This document shows positions 46,526 to 59,986 of a stretch of 64,000 nt of DNA, piece by piece; within the stretch, counting starts at the first letter, position 1; each line of letters opens with the position of its first letter. Made by a program: the position numbers and the translations under genes. The notes under the pieces are model-generated. The model was not told where the DNA came from. It was given only the letters and a program-made list of their open reading frames with translations, and ran no database searches. The stretch is from positions 3,472,001 to 3,536,000 of the forward strand of contig JAOVFP010000009.1 in the NCBI GenBank assembly GCA_025738555.1. The letters run 5' to 3'. The stretch comes from Cyathus striatus. Taxonomy: Eukaryota > Basidiomycota > Agaricomycetes > Agaricales > Nidulariaceae.

Positions 46526-48632
46526 ATGGCTTCCTCCCAGTCTATGTTTGCTGAGGCCCGAGAATTTACCATTACCGGAGGTGAATTCAACGTGGCTGGG
46601 CGGGATATGACAGCTATTACATCGACCTCAAATACAACGTATCCAACATATTTGGAAGGCAATGAGGGTGCTCTTTATACGAGTTCACAGTACTATGATG
46701 ATCGAGGACAGCTCCACCGTATGTTCTTGGACGCTCTTTTTAATCATTGATATAAAATTATACCCGATTTTGAAGGCTCAAGTGAAAATAATCATGTTGC
46801 TCGTGATCAAGTAAAGGTCACTGTTGTTAATGTCCTTGGAAATGATCACGCCGCTGCAAACCATCAGTCTTTCACAAGCTCAATTCCTTCGTCCTCAGGC
46901 TTTGAAATGCCCGGTACGAGTCAACAAGATCATCAGCCTCGGTTTCGTTTTTCGCTGCCTGGCATTGATGAGGTTAAAATATCACAACTATATGCTAGAT
47001 GAACATAACTAATAACGGGCCGTCATTACAGACGGAAGACGATGTGGTTGACGACCGCCCTAGTGTATCGTCATCGAGCACAGCTACTACTTCCAGCAGC
47101 ATCAGTCGTCGTGACTTATGTTCTTGTAAGGCGCTTCTTTCTGTCATGTTTTAGCGTCGTTGACATAGCGATCATTAAGCAGGGAACATTAGCCGCCTAG
47201 GAATGTCAATTTCATCAGGAACCACGACAATGGTAGGATTATTTTCCTTTAACGCTCATTCTAATCCATCCTCATATATCTTCGATAGACTTCCCTTCAG
47301 GACAGTCAATCGTACCTGGGCACGAACGCATCTACCAGCGAATGCAACAGCTCCTACGAGCTTTACATGCGCTTAATGGTAAAGAAAGGGCAAGGATACC
47401 CACTATGGTCTCCTTCGCCCAGCTTATCTCTCCCAATCATCTATCGAGAAACGGGAGTCACCATCGGAGACGTCGGTTTGATAACTCCAGATGGAGCGTT
47501 CGACTTCCTTTTTAACGTGTCTCTGCCTCGTGGTCATCCTGTCAATCCTGAAGATCTTTATGATGGTTTCGAAACTATGCCATTCTTCAACGAACGCGAT
47601 ATCGACCATCGTGCCCAGTTTGACGAAGGGTCCTGTCTTTCGTCCGGAGGTATATACCCAACTCCCTCGAGCGATCGGTAAGTCAAGTCAAACTCATCTT
47701 GTTAAATCATATATTCATACCAGCAGGGACGCGCATTCATTCCAGTACGGAGCAAAAGAAGGGGCATTGATCGTCTTCCCCGATGGTGCTTGGAGTACAG
47801 ACGCAAGGAACAAGAATGCATTTCTACAATATGCCGAGAGGAACGCTGAGAAGTGGTATCAGTACGCTAACGGTCCTAGAGCAAGAGATGCTCAGAACAA
47901 CACACTGTACCTCGTAACAGGGTGCGTGAAAACGAAGTCGTGGGGCATGGCTGTTGTCGAGGGCTCACTGAATCAGACACCACTTCCACTTTGCCTACGT
48001 TCACAAAATGATGGTTATCATTGGAGACCCTCTGGAAGGGCCTCTGCGAGAGCGTATCCGAAACCCAACCATCCAGTTTATAATAGAGAAGGAGTTAGAG
48101 GGGAACTGAACCAATGCACTTTTCTCCGAGGATACCGTATTGCGTTGCAGGAAGAGATGTGGGCGAGATTATTTAATCCCCCTGCGCTTCATGTTGAAAC
48201 AGAAGATAAAGATGCAGGCGCCGAACCAACAGCTCACTCATTACCACGTGCAAAAAGTCGATCAATTATTCAAAAGAAATAAGAAAGATGACAGTAATAC
48301 AAATCATCAACGAAGAACCACTGATGTATCATCGTTGAGTAGTAGAGTGATTGTCTGTAGTACAGACGATTGCTTCCAACCTATGCTACAACGAGATACA
48401 TGGGTAAGTTCGCAATTTCCATGCGTTCTTTTGCTATATTGACTGGTTTTTAGCACCCCTCACATTTTATCAACCAGTCCTTGCTCAATATGGTAAATGA
48501 ACTGTGCTCGTACAGCTTTAGTTAAGGTTTGACAATCTGCATCTTTAGCATCCTAAAAGTAAGGTAGCACTCACTCACGACGATGACTGGTGTACTATTG
48601 TTGCACAACAGGTAATTTTCCATCCACAATGA
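46526..48632 (+). CDS. basidiomycete-type hypothetical protein with N-terminal ITGGEFNVAGRD motif
   Basis: Multi-exon gene of a family seen widely in agaricomycetes; function unknown. Exon 1 (46526-46718) carries FTITGGEFNVAGRD, a motif also seen at the N-terminus of many fungal STAND/NACHT-related and orphan proteins. Then come a Ser/Thr-rich linker, ELYMRLMVKKGQGYPLWSPS, ETGVTIGDVGLITPDGAFDF, an exon with EGALIVFPDGAWSTDARN and LYLVTGCVKTKSWGMAVV, then HPSHFINQSLLNM and HPKSKVALTHDDDWCTIV, ending with TGA at 48630-48632. Introns are 40-60 bp. The join near 48230-48290 is unclear: the frame with SLPRAKSRS stops at 48282 while the neighbouring frame (QKVDQLFKRNKKDD) leads on, so there is either an unrecognised intron or a 1-2 bp frameshift. 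Confidence 0.65.
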
Positions 48633-49186
48633 CCATAAATTTCACGGCTCATGCATCTGAAACCTAAGGAGAACTTCGACCCACTAGATTTGCAAAACTT
48701 ATGGGAAGAAACCCAGAAACACAGTTCGGTGTTAAATAAAAATGGTCTGTTTGACTTCAGTCGAGCAGTGAACGTCTTTCGCTGATCATAAGCTTCTACG
48801 TAGGTACTTTATCTCTTATGCCAAAGGAAAGCACAGTAGAAAATGTACTATCTGAGCAAAAAGATGGTTTACCACAGTCAAATCCGGATTCAGGAACAAG
48901 AGCTCAAATGGACCTTCATTTTACGCATGCGCATGCTTCTGTAAATGTAACGATTATTTCTTGATATTTATTAGGTCGAATATATACTTTTATACGGTAT
49001 CTTCAACCTGAAGCAAACTAACGAGTCGGTATGATACATTCCGTCACGCTTTCAATGCTCCATGTTGGTGAAAGTCGAGAAAGATCGGCGGAAACGATCT
49101 CCGAAGATCTCCAACGCTCTATCTCGGGAATCGAGACCTGCGCTAGGGCCTACATCTCTTCGACTTAACATCCTCATAGATGACGC

Positions 49187-49859
49187 AATAGGGGAGATCA
49201 AAGCTGGCCTCTTGGCAAAACGAAATAAATCAAGGGCGAAACAAAACGATTTCCCACGAGAACGAACGAGACAGTTTTGTGCCAGCTCTATGAGGTGCGA
49301 TGTCGTTTCGAGGCGGGCGTCTCGTACCTAATTAAGTCGGAGCTTGAATAATAGCTGCTCCTTCAACCTTGTACTCTGGGACAGCTCTGGGAGGCTCTGG
49401 GCTTATCATTCGTCGATGTATATATCTGAGGCCTATTCACGCGATGTCTCTGAGTTGAAGCTTGATTCCGAGTCTGAGGAGGACAGGTTTGCTAAGCTTG
49501 CTTCTTCGGCCATAGATACCATAAAGGCCTCTATGAGAGCTCTTTCATGCTGTTGACACTCAGTAATACAAGGCATCGTGGGGGTTATAGTCTTAGAGGC
49601 GGCAGAAAGGAACAATCCTTATCTATACCAAATCTATCTCATCTATGGCCTTGCTACGGCCTGGTTAACATTCAACTTATCGGGTACTTACTCCGCGTAT
49701 CAGTAATTTTAATCTCCGCCTAAGCGTATCGGCCAAAAGCAGTTGTCTGTACCGACGTGATCTGGGGTTGTCAAAGCTGGCACAAAACAAAACGTTGTTC
49801 ACATGCAACGATCAAATGTCTTGGCACAACAAAATAGCCAGCTTTGATTTCCCCTAATG
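49187..49859. repeat. inverted repeat, arms about 100 bp
   Basis: Left arm 49187-49290 (AATAGGGGAGATCAAAGCTG ... TTTTGTGCCAGCT) matches the reverse complement of the right arm 49767-49859 (TAGGGGAAATCAAAGCTGGC ... TTTTGTGCCAGCTTTGA). It may be two oppositely placed copies of one dispersed repeat or a decayed fold-back element. Confidence 0.55.
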
Positions 49860-51424
49860 TTCTATTCACAGTGACGACCTCAACTGACGCAAATGCGGAC
49901 ATGTACACAAGACGACAGGAGATATATCGACGCTCACGGACCTCCCAATCCACAGAAAACATACAAAATAAGTGACTCATGCTAGTTACACACGATATAG
50001 GAATTGTAATTAAACATGTCTTCAAACTTCAAGTGGTGAGTATTCGCTGCGTTCTACAATTCCACTCTAATCCATCATCACAGAGCAGAAGAAACAGGGC
50101 AACGCAGCTCGTGGACTGTAAGCCTCGATTCATAATCCGAACATGAGTCAGGAAGCGAACCTTAAATATGTCGTTATCAGATCAGATATCTTATCCTCAG
50201 CTCACCCTAATCTGTATAGAAACGTGATGCGTTAGTGAGTCCGTAGTCAGGACCCCTGTACTGTGCACGAGGTGTATCAGGCAGGATTTTGAATGCAAAG
50301 TAAATGCAATGAGCCGTTTGAGCTTCTTTGAGCTGATTCTCGGCAATTCTGATGGAAAGATGGTTCAGTTTGGCTTACGTAACTTCAAGCTGGGTCAAAT
50401 GCGTTACAACTTACATGGCGTGATATTACCTGCCGTACGGCACTGCTGCCTACAGCCGCTCCCCCCAACTTTCAACGTCACAGTAAGTACTGTTTAGTAC
50501 CAAAATAAATATACGGCATGCATAGACCTATATATTACAGCGAAGGTAATAGCTTATAAAACGTTAGAAATTTTTTCATTTCCATATTCCAAAAATCATT
50601 TTAGGGTCTGTTGAGAATCTGTTTGGTCGGACTTCGTCTGCACTAGTATACGGTGCGTAAACTCAGCAGGAACCGAGTGACTTCATTGATTGCTCCTTCA
50701 CTCTTATATCTCCTCTTCTACCGTATTGTGGACTGAAAGAATCAAAAGTAACTCGACACATTATGCAATCTACAGTTGATCTACAGCCCCCTTGACTTCT
50801 TGCAATTTCTAAGCAGTCACTCGTGAGTTGTACCGCTATTGTACAGTTTTGTACTGACTCTTAAATATGTAACTGCTGCTAAAAAATTGCAGTATGTACA
50901 TACTTACAGAAAGACATGTCAAGCGTTGAATGCATTGTATCACATATGTGCAACGACCATTGTAACCGGCGTACTATCATGTTCCGCATAAAGCAACTTA
51001 CCAAATATGTGTAGGTAACCTGAGTGGGCTCGAGCCTCGCATGCATTATGTATAGTCTTTAGGTCTTTATTCATGTCGCAATAGGGCCTTTGGTGGATAG
51101 TTCAAATCGTACGGTGCTTCATCTCAATCTCACTCTCATTAATGCTCTTATCTATAGATTATGGGTATACCACCGCTGTTCCCCGCTCTTAATTCATTGG
51201 TGCTGAAGATGTCTGGCGGAATGACGGCACATATACCGAAGTTCATGTACTATAATGCCACGGCTTCCTCTAACACCTTTGCTGGATGCATGAACTCTTG
51301 TGTCGTCAACTCCACTGTAAGTGTAACCGTTGTTGGCTTCGCCGGCAATAGGGGTACATGCTTTGAACCTGTATATGTCGCCCTCAAGCCCCCTGCTTCG
51401 CTTTCACACCCTGCGTCAGTCTGA

Positions 51425-51775
51425 GAGCTTCAGTCTCGTTCTGAATAGTCCCCTGCCCTATTCCCAAGTGTTCTGCCTCGTTCTAATGTTCTCTATGTTT
51501 CTCTGACACACTCTCTGTCATGCTGAATCTTCTGAGCCAATTGTACGACCTAAACACATCTGCTTCACTCCCAGACTGCATGCTCCATCCTGAATGCCCT
51601 TTTCTCGCTCTCAACTTCCCCACTTCAATATAACACTCTGTACCTCGGTCTGAAGGTCTTTGTTTCGTTATGAAGATCTTTTATTTGTTATTGAGCTCTG
51701 TATTTCACTCCAAAGCTCTCATCTAATTCGTTCTGAAGCACCTTCTTCATTCTAAATGTCTCTATATAGTTTTTG
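51425..51775 (+). repeat. degenerate CTCGTTCTGAA-type repeats
   Basis: Many imperfect copies of a roughly 30-bp unit with TTCGTTCTGAAG and TCTGTATTTC, non-coding. Confidence 0.4.
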
Positions 51776-52208
51776 GCTACTATACTATATGTCTAATTCC
51801 TGACATATATAAGTATTCGGTGATCTGGAGGTAGACACTCTTAAGAGCATCACATCGTGCAGTGAACTACACTCCATAGTGCCCCATAGCAACTTAGAGT
51901 ACTGAATAAATATAGCTCTAACACGCAAACACCCTGGTAGTATCAGTTAAAATAAGACGCACTTGTATTATATATCTGTACATGATAGTATGATACCGAC
52001 TCAATTATTACCTCCAAATTGGCGGAGCGTACAACTTTGACTGCCGTCCGTGCGGCATAAAGGTCACGTGATCTTGCGAGCAACCTAGCTTACTGTTAGG
52101 TAAGACGATCTGAACCGTGTTGTTGTGCGAAGCATCAAAAATAAGCTCAAGAACCGCCTTTCCATTTCCTTTCTTTTGAAATCCTGCCTGATACACCTCG
52201 TGCACGGT

Positions 52209-53197
52209 ACCCCTGATAATTCCTCCAAAACTTAGATACGGGTCCCCCTATAAATGGCCAAAATTGTGTGAAAGGTTGGATACACTTTGGCAGGCGTCCC
52301 CCTATGAAGGCTGTAAAAATTCCCATGAGGTTGAGTTTAGCGTCCCCCTACAGGCCGTGGTCTCATGAGTAGGTTAGATACTTATCCCCCTACTGTGAGC
52401 ACTTAGGTATAACCTCACCTGCCTAATGGGGACACATACTGAAGAAACCGGTCAAAATTCAACAAATTATCAATGATATGACCTTATGCTCTGATTTTAC
52501 GAAGGGAATATGAGCCGATTCCTTTAATTATATCTGAGAACTAGTCAAAAACGAATGGAAATGCTGCAACTCGTCGTTTTATGTAATAAGTAAGATATCT
52601 CAAAGTGCAACTAATTACGGTTTAAACGTTTACCCTTGAAATGCATAACTACTTAGCTCAAACTTGCCTTGATATGTGTCCTTCCATCTACTTTTGATGT
52701 TCCATTGGCTTGGCGCGCAGTGTACACCAAGCCTTGACCTTGCCCAACCTTGCTGCTTGTGCACACTTGATTGCAACTTGATTCGCGACTCAGTAGGGCG
52801 GCCTGCTCAAATGATTAAATCCACCGCCATAATATATTGTAGATATATCACATCCATTGCTGGAAGCAGCATGTTCATGAGTTACATAAGTACTGAGTAC
52901 TTTGGTTTTTGAGTCATGACCATTACAAGTTTGTATGCAATAAGTACTACAATACACTATAAACACTTTTAGAATCACTCTCAAACTTTAAGGAAAAATC
53001 GGTTTTTTTCCCCTGTTTTTAAATGATTTCTCGCATTTTTAGAGGTTAGATACCTTGTCCCCCTATAATACCCAAATTTCATAGCCTAGATACGCCATCC
53101 CCCTATAATTTAGGAAAATTTTGGCAATTTTTGTCCCCCTATAACCAGCCAAAAATCACCATTTTGGTATCTAACCTTTGCAGGGATTATCAGGGGT
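52209..53197. mobile_element. MITE, 989 bp, with TCCCCCTATAA subterminal repeats
   Basis: Inverted ends ACCCCTGATAATTCCTCCAA and ACCCCTGATAATCCCTGCAA continue into AGGTTAGATAC. Inside both ends GTCCCCCTATAA or a variant recurs about seven times (52236-52392 and 53058-53146). There is no transposase. The target duplication is unclear. Confidence 0.75.
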
Positions 53198-53204
53198 CCT
53201 CCGT

Positions 53205-54636
53205 AGTCCCCTGTTACAACTGACTATGCCAAATCGGGTACTAGCGTGAGACTTCGACACATCAGCTCAGATCAGGTTCAGATGGGTCTTTAGGTAAGCG
53301 AGCCTCAGATGTAAGATTCCCTTAACATATTGCGCTCGCGTACTGGTTGCACGAGGATACCTACATACATAACACCTTAAAATATATAAATTTTAAATAT
53401 AAGTATGTTCTGGATTTATACAGTAGGTAGATGAATTTAGGTATTATATTATCTATAACTTGAAGCACATGCTACATATGTAATTTATTATCTCCACACA
53501 TAGTTTAGTACATCCTCATTTTATACCTGTACCCGCAAAAATATTCTGTAAACAGTCCCAAGAGGTATAAATGTATACAGGACAAATTGAGGAAAACCTA
53601 GAGTGATTTATTCAGCGTCATGAACAACGGCTAATATATTAAGTAACTAGAGCCTGGTGGATAATTGCAAGTAAATAATACAGTATATACAAGTAAAAAA
53701 ACTCACCTCAGCATTGTGAACAACGTATGAGGTGTACTAGCTAAAGTACACGGGCCTATATATACTACGAGTCCTTTACTCCGAGATAAAGGAATAAACT
53801 ACATAAGAAGGAAAGCGTGTGCCACAGAGCGTGTTGTGCAACACAGTAGCAGTACAATACAAGAACGTTTAGTACATAAAAAATAAAGCAGCATAATAAA
53901 ATATATAAAGTACAATATGTAAAATATATTTACCCTGCCGCGCAATGAGTGTATGACCTTGGTGGCGAGGTGGTGGCTGATGAGTGAGTAAATGTCGGCG
54001 CGGACTAACGGAAAGCAAGAGCGCGAGTCGGACTCAAGGTGTTCGCTTATTCAACTTGTATTCAACACAAACTGTCGGTCATATTAATTCAATAACTATA
54101 ACATTTACATAGCGCTGTCATTGTTGTATTCTTTACTAAATGGAAAGTATTATATGTAAGAACTTTATCATATTTATAGATTTGTGTAGATAATTGTGCT
54201 ACCGCCTTACAGTAAATAGTAACTAAAATCAAATTATGTTTCCAACAGTATAATCGTTTTCATCTATACCTAAGTCATTTTCGACACTACATGAATATAT
54301 ATATTTCCCTAGTAATAGTTTATACTAGATGCTGCCATATCGTTAGAAATTGTAAGTACTTACTGTTTATAAGCACCGGTTTAATGTCTATGTACATTAA
54401 AATATCAAATATGGACATGTACTGTTGACTTATTATTTATTGTAGCGATACATCCAATTTATGTAGAAAGTTTGCATACATGAATGCAAGTACAGAAGAA
54501 ACGCGCGAAGGATTAGCGTATAAGCGCCTTCCGAGCGCGCCAGTATCGTTCGGACTGGCTCGCGAACCGGTCACGTGATGTGTCAAATTTTTTGCACTAG
54601 TACCCAATACGGTATGGTCGTTTGTAACAGGGGACT
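53205..54636. mobile_element. MITE or short TIR element, 1432 bp
   Basis: Inverted ends of about 60 bp: AGTCCCCTGTTACAACTGAC and AGTCCCCTGTTACAAACGAC. Both continue to GGGTACTAG and GACACATCA. The interior is AT-rich and non-coding. It lies 7 bp from the preceding MITE. Confidence 0.75.
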
Positions 54637-55830
54637 CTTTACCGTGCGTTAGTCTGACCTACGAGTCTACGACTCGTGAGAGTGTCATGTTACGTAAGGT
54701 TACCGCCTGTGACAGTGTGTTTCTCATATTCATTGCATATTCACGGTACTTTTCGCTCCTTCGTCGGCACCCCACGGTCCCCACCCCCACGTATCCTGTC
54801 TTTCTGCGCATTACAGGCGTCGTTCCACACGTTTGCGCCTTGGCCGTTTATGCCCATCCACTCTATCTATTGCATAGATTGCTGTGCGGTTCGCTGACTT
54901 CTAGGGCTTAATAGAAGCCACGCGCGGCAAAGTTCCACTGACATCTCAGACACCATTATATCACTGGGCATATGCATGACCATTGGCCCATGAATGAAGC
55001 GAGGCTATTTCATCACCCCCTTGTCATCTTGGCAACTTAAAACACCAGGTTTATCTGCGCTTAGACCTTGCAGCTGGAGAATAACGCATCCCAGGCTTCA
55101 GGAAATTGCAGGTAGTCCATTCAAGGCTTCAAAGCTTCAGCCTTCAAGTACGAATTTTGTCATCTTTATGCGTCATTTTATATTGTAGATGGTAGTTGTT
55201 TACAAGGAAGGTACTTTTAAATTAATTTGATTGACGAGGTTTTGTTTGGTGAGTCGTGATTTAGCACTCAAGCATTAACTTCATTCTCCTCATTTGACAA
55301 TGGACATCGATTTACGAGCTATAGCTCTCGTTATCTCTAACTGAATGTTATAATTTCGAACGTGTCAATCTCCTCGGTACATTATTCCTGCTTAACAATA
55401 TCTGTCAGTGCCGTAGCAGTCCAACATTCCCGTTATATTCCTAAGGTTCCCGTGCTTTTACATCATCATTCACGCCACTGTAGCGCTGGCTCTTAGTGCT
55501 TTCGTATGCATAGAAGCTTCGTTTCCTCCGTATACGCCGTTATTATGCTTGAACAAGAGACAGAACATCGTATCAGAGCACCCACAAGATAACGGTGCAC
55601 TTAAAATTAGAACCCGTCGGATTGAGCACCTAATTAGTCAGATAAGTAATCCCTGCAATATTGGAAATATATCTACTAACGGGCACCTCCGGTTTCGTCA
55701 TCAAACTGACGATTTACGTTGTAATATTAATGAAGATCCTACAGTGTATGTACCGGTTCTAATTGCGAAAGCAGTAACATGTATAGCGTGGCGGGCCATT
55801 TCGGGAGCTTCGACCTCTTGCAAGGCGTCC
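54637..55830. other. intergenic, upstream of the P450 gene
   Basis: About 1.2 kb. The frame 55549-55920 overlaps the promoter region and has no recognised motif. Confidence 0.45.
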
Positions 55831-55837
55831 TATAAAA
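55831..55837 (+). promoter_or_regulatory. TATA box of the P450 gene
   Basis: TATAAAA 91 bp before the ATG at 55928, a normal distance for a fungal promoter with a short leader. Confidence 0.6.
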
Positions 55838-55927
55838 CCTCGCTCTACAAAGATTCAGCAACAAAAACCATCTACACTTCCTCACAAACATCCACTCAAA
55901 GCTTACACGAAACGAACTAGAATCGAC

Positions 55928-58535
55928 ATGAAAATTCAGCTCTCTCCAGGACTTTCTTTTTTGGCGAAAGTGCTCCCATTTTACATTGTCACCTCTGCAC
56001 TGGCCTACGCATTTCTCGACGTTCTACGGGCCAGCAGTATTTATGACCTACCTACACGGTCAATGTTGGCATTTTCCGCCTTGGTGCATCCTTTGTACAT
56101 CTGGCTCCACCGCTATTATTCAGATTTTCAGGATGGGAGAAAGGCATCAGCACTCGGAGCTGCCTTGGTTCCAAAGGTAGACGAAAGTTCTATAAATATA
56201 ACGAGGATCATGTTGGATACTTTGAACAATGGATATCCATGTTGGTTTTCATCTATTCTTTCGCTACTACTACTAACGAGTTCATTCAGTGGATTATATG
56301 TGGGGTTGGATGGAAAAGTATGGAAATACATTCGAAGCTTCCATTCCATTCCAGAGACAAGTAGGTGAAGTTACATTCGACAAGAATCGTACTCATTGAT
56401 GCTCTCTATTGCCTTTAAAGGTTTTCACATCAGATCCGGGTCATATCAAGGTGACATGTCTTCCGAAGCAATTTTTCACGCTTGTTATTTATAGACATTA
56501 TATTTAAAGGCCATCTTAGCTACACAGTTCGACAATTTTGAGAAAGGTTAGTTTCACATCGTGACTAGTGACTAGCAATCCAATTCTGATCTCTCTTCAA
56601 CTCAGGGGCGTTGTTCGGAGAGCAGGCACACTCCCTGCTAGGAACAGGTGTATTCAATTCCGATGGTACGATTGCTTTAAGGTCAATTCTATATATTGTA
56701 CTGTAACTCACCATCATCTACTTCATCAGGTGATATGTGGAAGTATGTGGTGAAACACTGTTCGTCAATTGATATTTGGCTAATTCACAATATTCATAGG
56801 TTCCATCGTAATATCACTCGACCGTTCTTCGCTCGCGACAGAATCAGTGATTTCGAAATATTTGCTGTACATACGGACGAAGCTCTGAAACAGGCAAAGG
56901 AGAGATTAAACGAAGGATATCCTATTGATTTCCAGGTACGACTAGTAGCGCCCATCGAGTACAATGGATTTACACATTTTCTAGGATCTTGTCTCTAGAT
57001 TCACCCTCGATTCAGCTAGCGAATTTCTTTTCGGCAACAACGTGCAATCCCTAAGCGCTGGTCTCGCCTATCCAGAGTCTTCGTCGAAAATTAATCCTCC
57101 GACATTCGAAAATCACCCTTCGAAAAGCTATGTTTCTGCTTTTCTCGAGGGACAATTTAAACTTGCATCAAGGATTAATTTTGGGGAAATATGGTCCCTC
57201 ACAGAACTATTCAGCGATCATATTTCTCCAAGTAGGAAGATCGTAGACGAGTTCCTCGCACCGCTCATGAATAATGCGATTAGAAAGAAACACGAACGTA
57301 AACATGAGATAAAGAAAGAGGAAGCAGGAAATTTGCTAGATTATCTTGTTGAGCAAACTGAAGGTACGCTTATTTGATTTCATTTCTGGGGTATAGTAAG
57401 TTCAGGTTGTGATGGTCCAGATACTACGGTTCTCATGGACGAAGTATGATGATCTCATATTTGATATGTTAAGAACTTTCTGACGATTCGATGAATATAG
57501 CTCGTTAATCTACTCGTTGCTGGACGCGATACTGTGCGCTACATTGTTACATCTATTATTCAACTGATCGTATATCTATATCAATAGACGGCATCACTTC
57601 TGACCTTTGCTGTATACATGATGGCCGAGCATCCAGAAATGGCGCGAATGCTTAGAGAGGAGGTCCTTAACACGATCGGTCCGGATAGTCCACCCACATA
57701 CGATACTATCCGTGACATGAAGTACCTCAGAGCGTTCTTAAACGGTAAGGCGGTTCAGATGTTTATAATATATATATTGATAATAATTTACAGAGGTTTT
57801 AAGGATATATACACCTGTGTAAACTTCTCTCCCTTTTCTCTAAGATAGTTTTGACGGAACATCCTATATAGTCCATTGAACGGAAGGAATGCAAAGAGAG
57901 ATACTGTTCTCTCACCATCAACTCCAGGAGAGCTACCTCTGTATATCCCCGCCAAAACCAAATGCACTTACAGTGTCTTCATAATGCATCGCCGCGAGGA
58001 CCTATGGGGCCCAGATGGTGAATACTGCTCTATATCCGCTCCATATTTCCATTTTTTTGTAATCGTCTCTAAACATTATTAGCGCTGGAATTCGACCCTG
58101 ACCGCTTTATTGATGAACGTCTCGGCAAGTATCTTACACCTAATCCATTCATTTTCTCGCCTTTCAGCGCTGGTCCACGTATCTGCCTTGGTCAACAGGT
58201 GATTTTACTTTAATCCTTAATATTGCTACGGTACTAACAATGCGTTAAGTTTGCCTATCAGGAATCTTCGTTCTTCCTTGTCCGGCTATTGCAGAAATTT
58301 TCTTCGTTTACATTGGCTCAAGATGCTCAACCGACAGACAGTCTTCCTCCTAAATCATGGGAGGGTGCTCCGTACCGTAAAGGGGCTGAGAAGGTCCGCC
58401 CGCAGTTTCACTTGACGATGTACGTTAAGGTATGGACATTCCCTCTTTATCTTGAAGCAATAGAGCACCAACTTTCATTCCTAGGGTGGCCTGTGGGTTC
58501 GAATGAAGGAAGCTACTGCAGCGGAGAGCATGTAG
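55928..58535 (+). CDS. cytochrome P450, CYP63-like, probably broken in the K-helix
   Basis: Membrane-anchored haem monooxygenase. About 14 exons are read: an N-terminal hydrophobic anchor, then a loop ending [105 protein letters not shown], the I-helix [27 protein letters not shown], then [20 protein letters not shown], the PERF-region DPDRF, and the haem loop [15 protein letters not shown] with its Cys. The last exon is [16 protein letters not shown] with TAG at 58533-58535. The order and the SDG-DMW-FHR block resemble basidiomycete CYP63 alkane/fatty-acid hydroxylases. Between FLN and NGRN (about 57845-57885) no frame gives the invariant E-x-x-R; the reading frame shifts and meets a TAG. 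The gene therefore looks inactivated by small indels there. Confidence 0.82.
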
Positions 58536-59935
58536 TAAAGGAAGCATGAGATCTTATTATGTGCTTTATATGTTTTTTGTCACTGTCGTCTATATCTTCC
58601 TTGTTATTCTTTTAGCGTCTCTTATCAACTTGTTCCTTATGATATGTAGTGACGTATTGTCAGGAATAGAAGGGGGGGGGTTGAAGAGATATCATATGCG
58701 TTTAGGTATAAGGTATAAACATTCCAGTGGCAGAGCAGTGTAAATTCATCAAATGACAGGTATGTGGTTGTTATTGATATATGGTTTCTAGCATAGGGTA
58801 TTTTTAGAAGAACTATGCAACTACATACCTTCTTGATCGTGGTCATATGGAAAATATATTGCTTGAACCCTATCGACAACTATTGAACCTGCCCCTTTCT
58901 TTCATCTTTGTTTTAATCCAATAAACCCTGTGTATGCCTGCTCGCCCATTCCTCTTTGGTGGTTATATGTATTAGATATCACATTCTAAGTACAGCACCG
59001 TAGAGCAATAGCTCCGGATCCCATGCCAATTATGTGAACAACCATATGGAGGACAGTAGGAATGTAAGTATGTGTATGTGAGTTGGTCAATCTTTATTTT
59101 TGCATAATATCTACCTAATTAAAGAGATAATATGAACGATTCAAGCTATAAAGCATTGTTGACTCCCAATTCTCGTAAACACGCTTTGATTTATGCTTCA
59201 CATACGCGGGCGAGTAAAACTGTTGCGTACAACACCGTTTTGATATGAGCCCATTTACCCGGCTCATTTAGTGAGTTGTTGCCAAGTTGTTGCTTCTGCT
59301 ACGTTGAAATATTCTATCTAAGATTTCACTGGGTAAATCTATTGTAAATATCAGCTGTCATACGTCGAGCGCTTGAGCGCTTGACACTGAGTAATCGTTA
59401 TGTGAACTCATGAAAGTGGAAGCCGGCAAGCACCGAAGGACAGGTACCGGTACGGCGCTAACCGAAGACTCACCCAGGCCTCGGCCCGCCGCATCTCGCT
59501 TACAGTGAGTCTGCCTCACTCGCGCGCTCTTGACTTATCTTCTAGTAATATCCGTAAATTGACATGGCAAGGCCTAAGTCAAATGTAATCTCCGCACAGT
59601 GAATAGTGCCCTATTTTATCTCATCGATATTCCTTCCAGCTAGTTCTGTTGTTGAATACCCTGAGTTCCGAACTATCTCCTCAAGCTATCTCTCATATCC
59701 TATTTACACGGTCCTATAGAGCAGCAGTTCTGCACACAGTCACTGTGTAATGGCATGTAGGAATTCGGATGTCAAAGAGATCTGATGTTTTCTGCCACGT
59801 CGATTTAAACTTTATAAAACTATTGGCTAACTTATACTGCAATCTTCCTACAAGTAAGCATGTCGCCATGGCTGCGTTTTTATTGCATTGAATGTTTATA
59901 TTTTGCTCCATATATCGGATAAATTCATTTCTCAT
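58536..59935. other. intergenic, no gene seen
   Basis: 1.4 kb downstream of the P450. Two frames (58546-58743, 58637-58879) lack motifs. Confidence 0.45.
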
Positions 59936-59986
59936 GGCGGTTTATGGGTTCGAATGAAGGAAGCTAGTGTGACTGAAAGTGTATAG
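59936..59986 (+). pseudogene. relic of a second P450 last exon
   Basis: Reads [20 protein letters not shown] against [20 protein letters not shown] at the end of the P450 gene. Nucleotides GGGTTCGAATGAAGGAAGCT are identical. No further P450 exon was found just upstream, so this is a fragment of a tandem duplicate. Confidence 0.8.

Larger units (their letters stand above)
48633..52208. other. gene-poor region
   Basis: About 3.6 kb without a convincing gene. Short frames at 49062-49331, 50309-50497 and 51161-51424 show no family motif. The last contains MGIPPLFPALNSLVLKMSGG and could be a small exon, but nothing supports it. An inverted repeat and a degenerate tandem repeat are listed separately. 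Confidence 0.45.

Noticed and set aside
46390..46662. Minus-strand gene overlapping the 46526 start
   Set aside because: The plus-strand exon has a family motif and good splice sites; the minus frame has neither.
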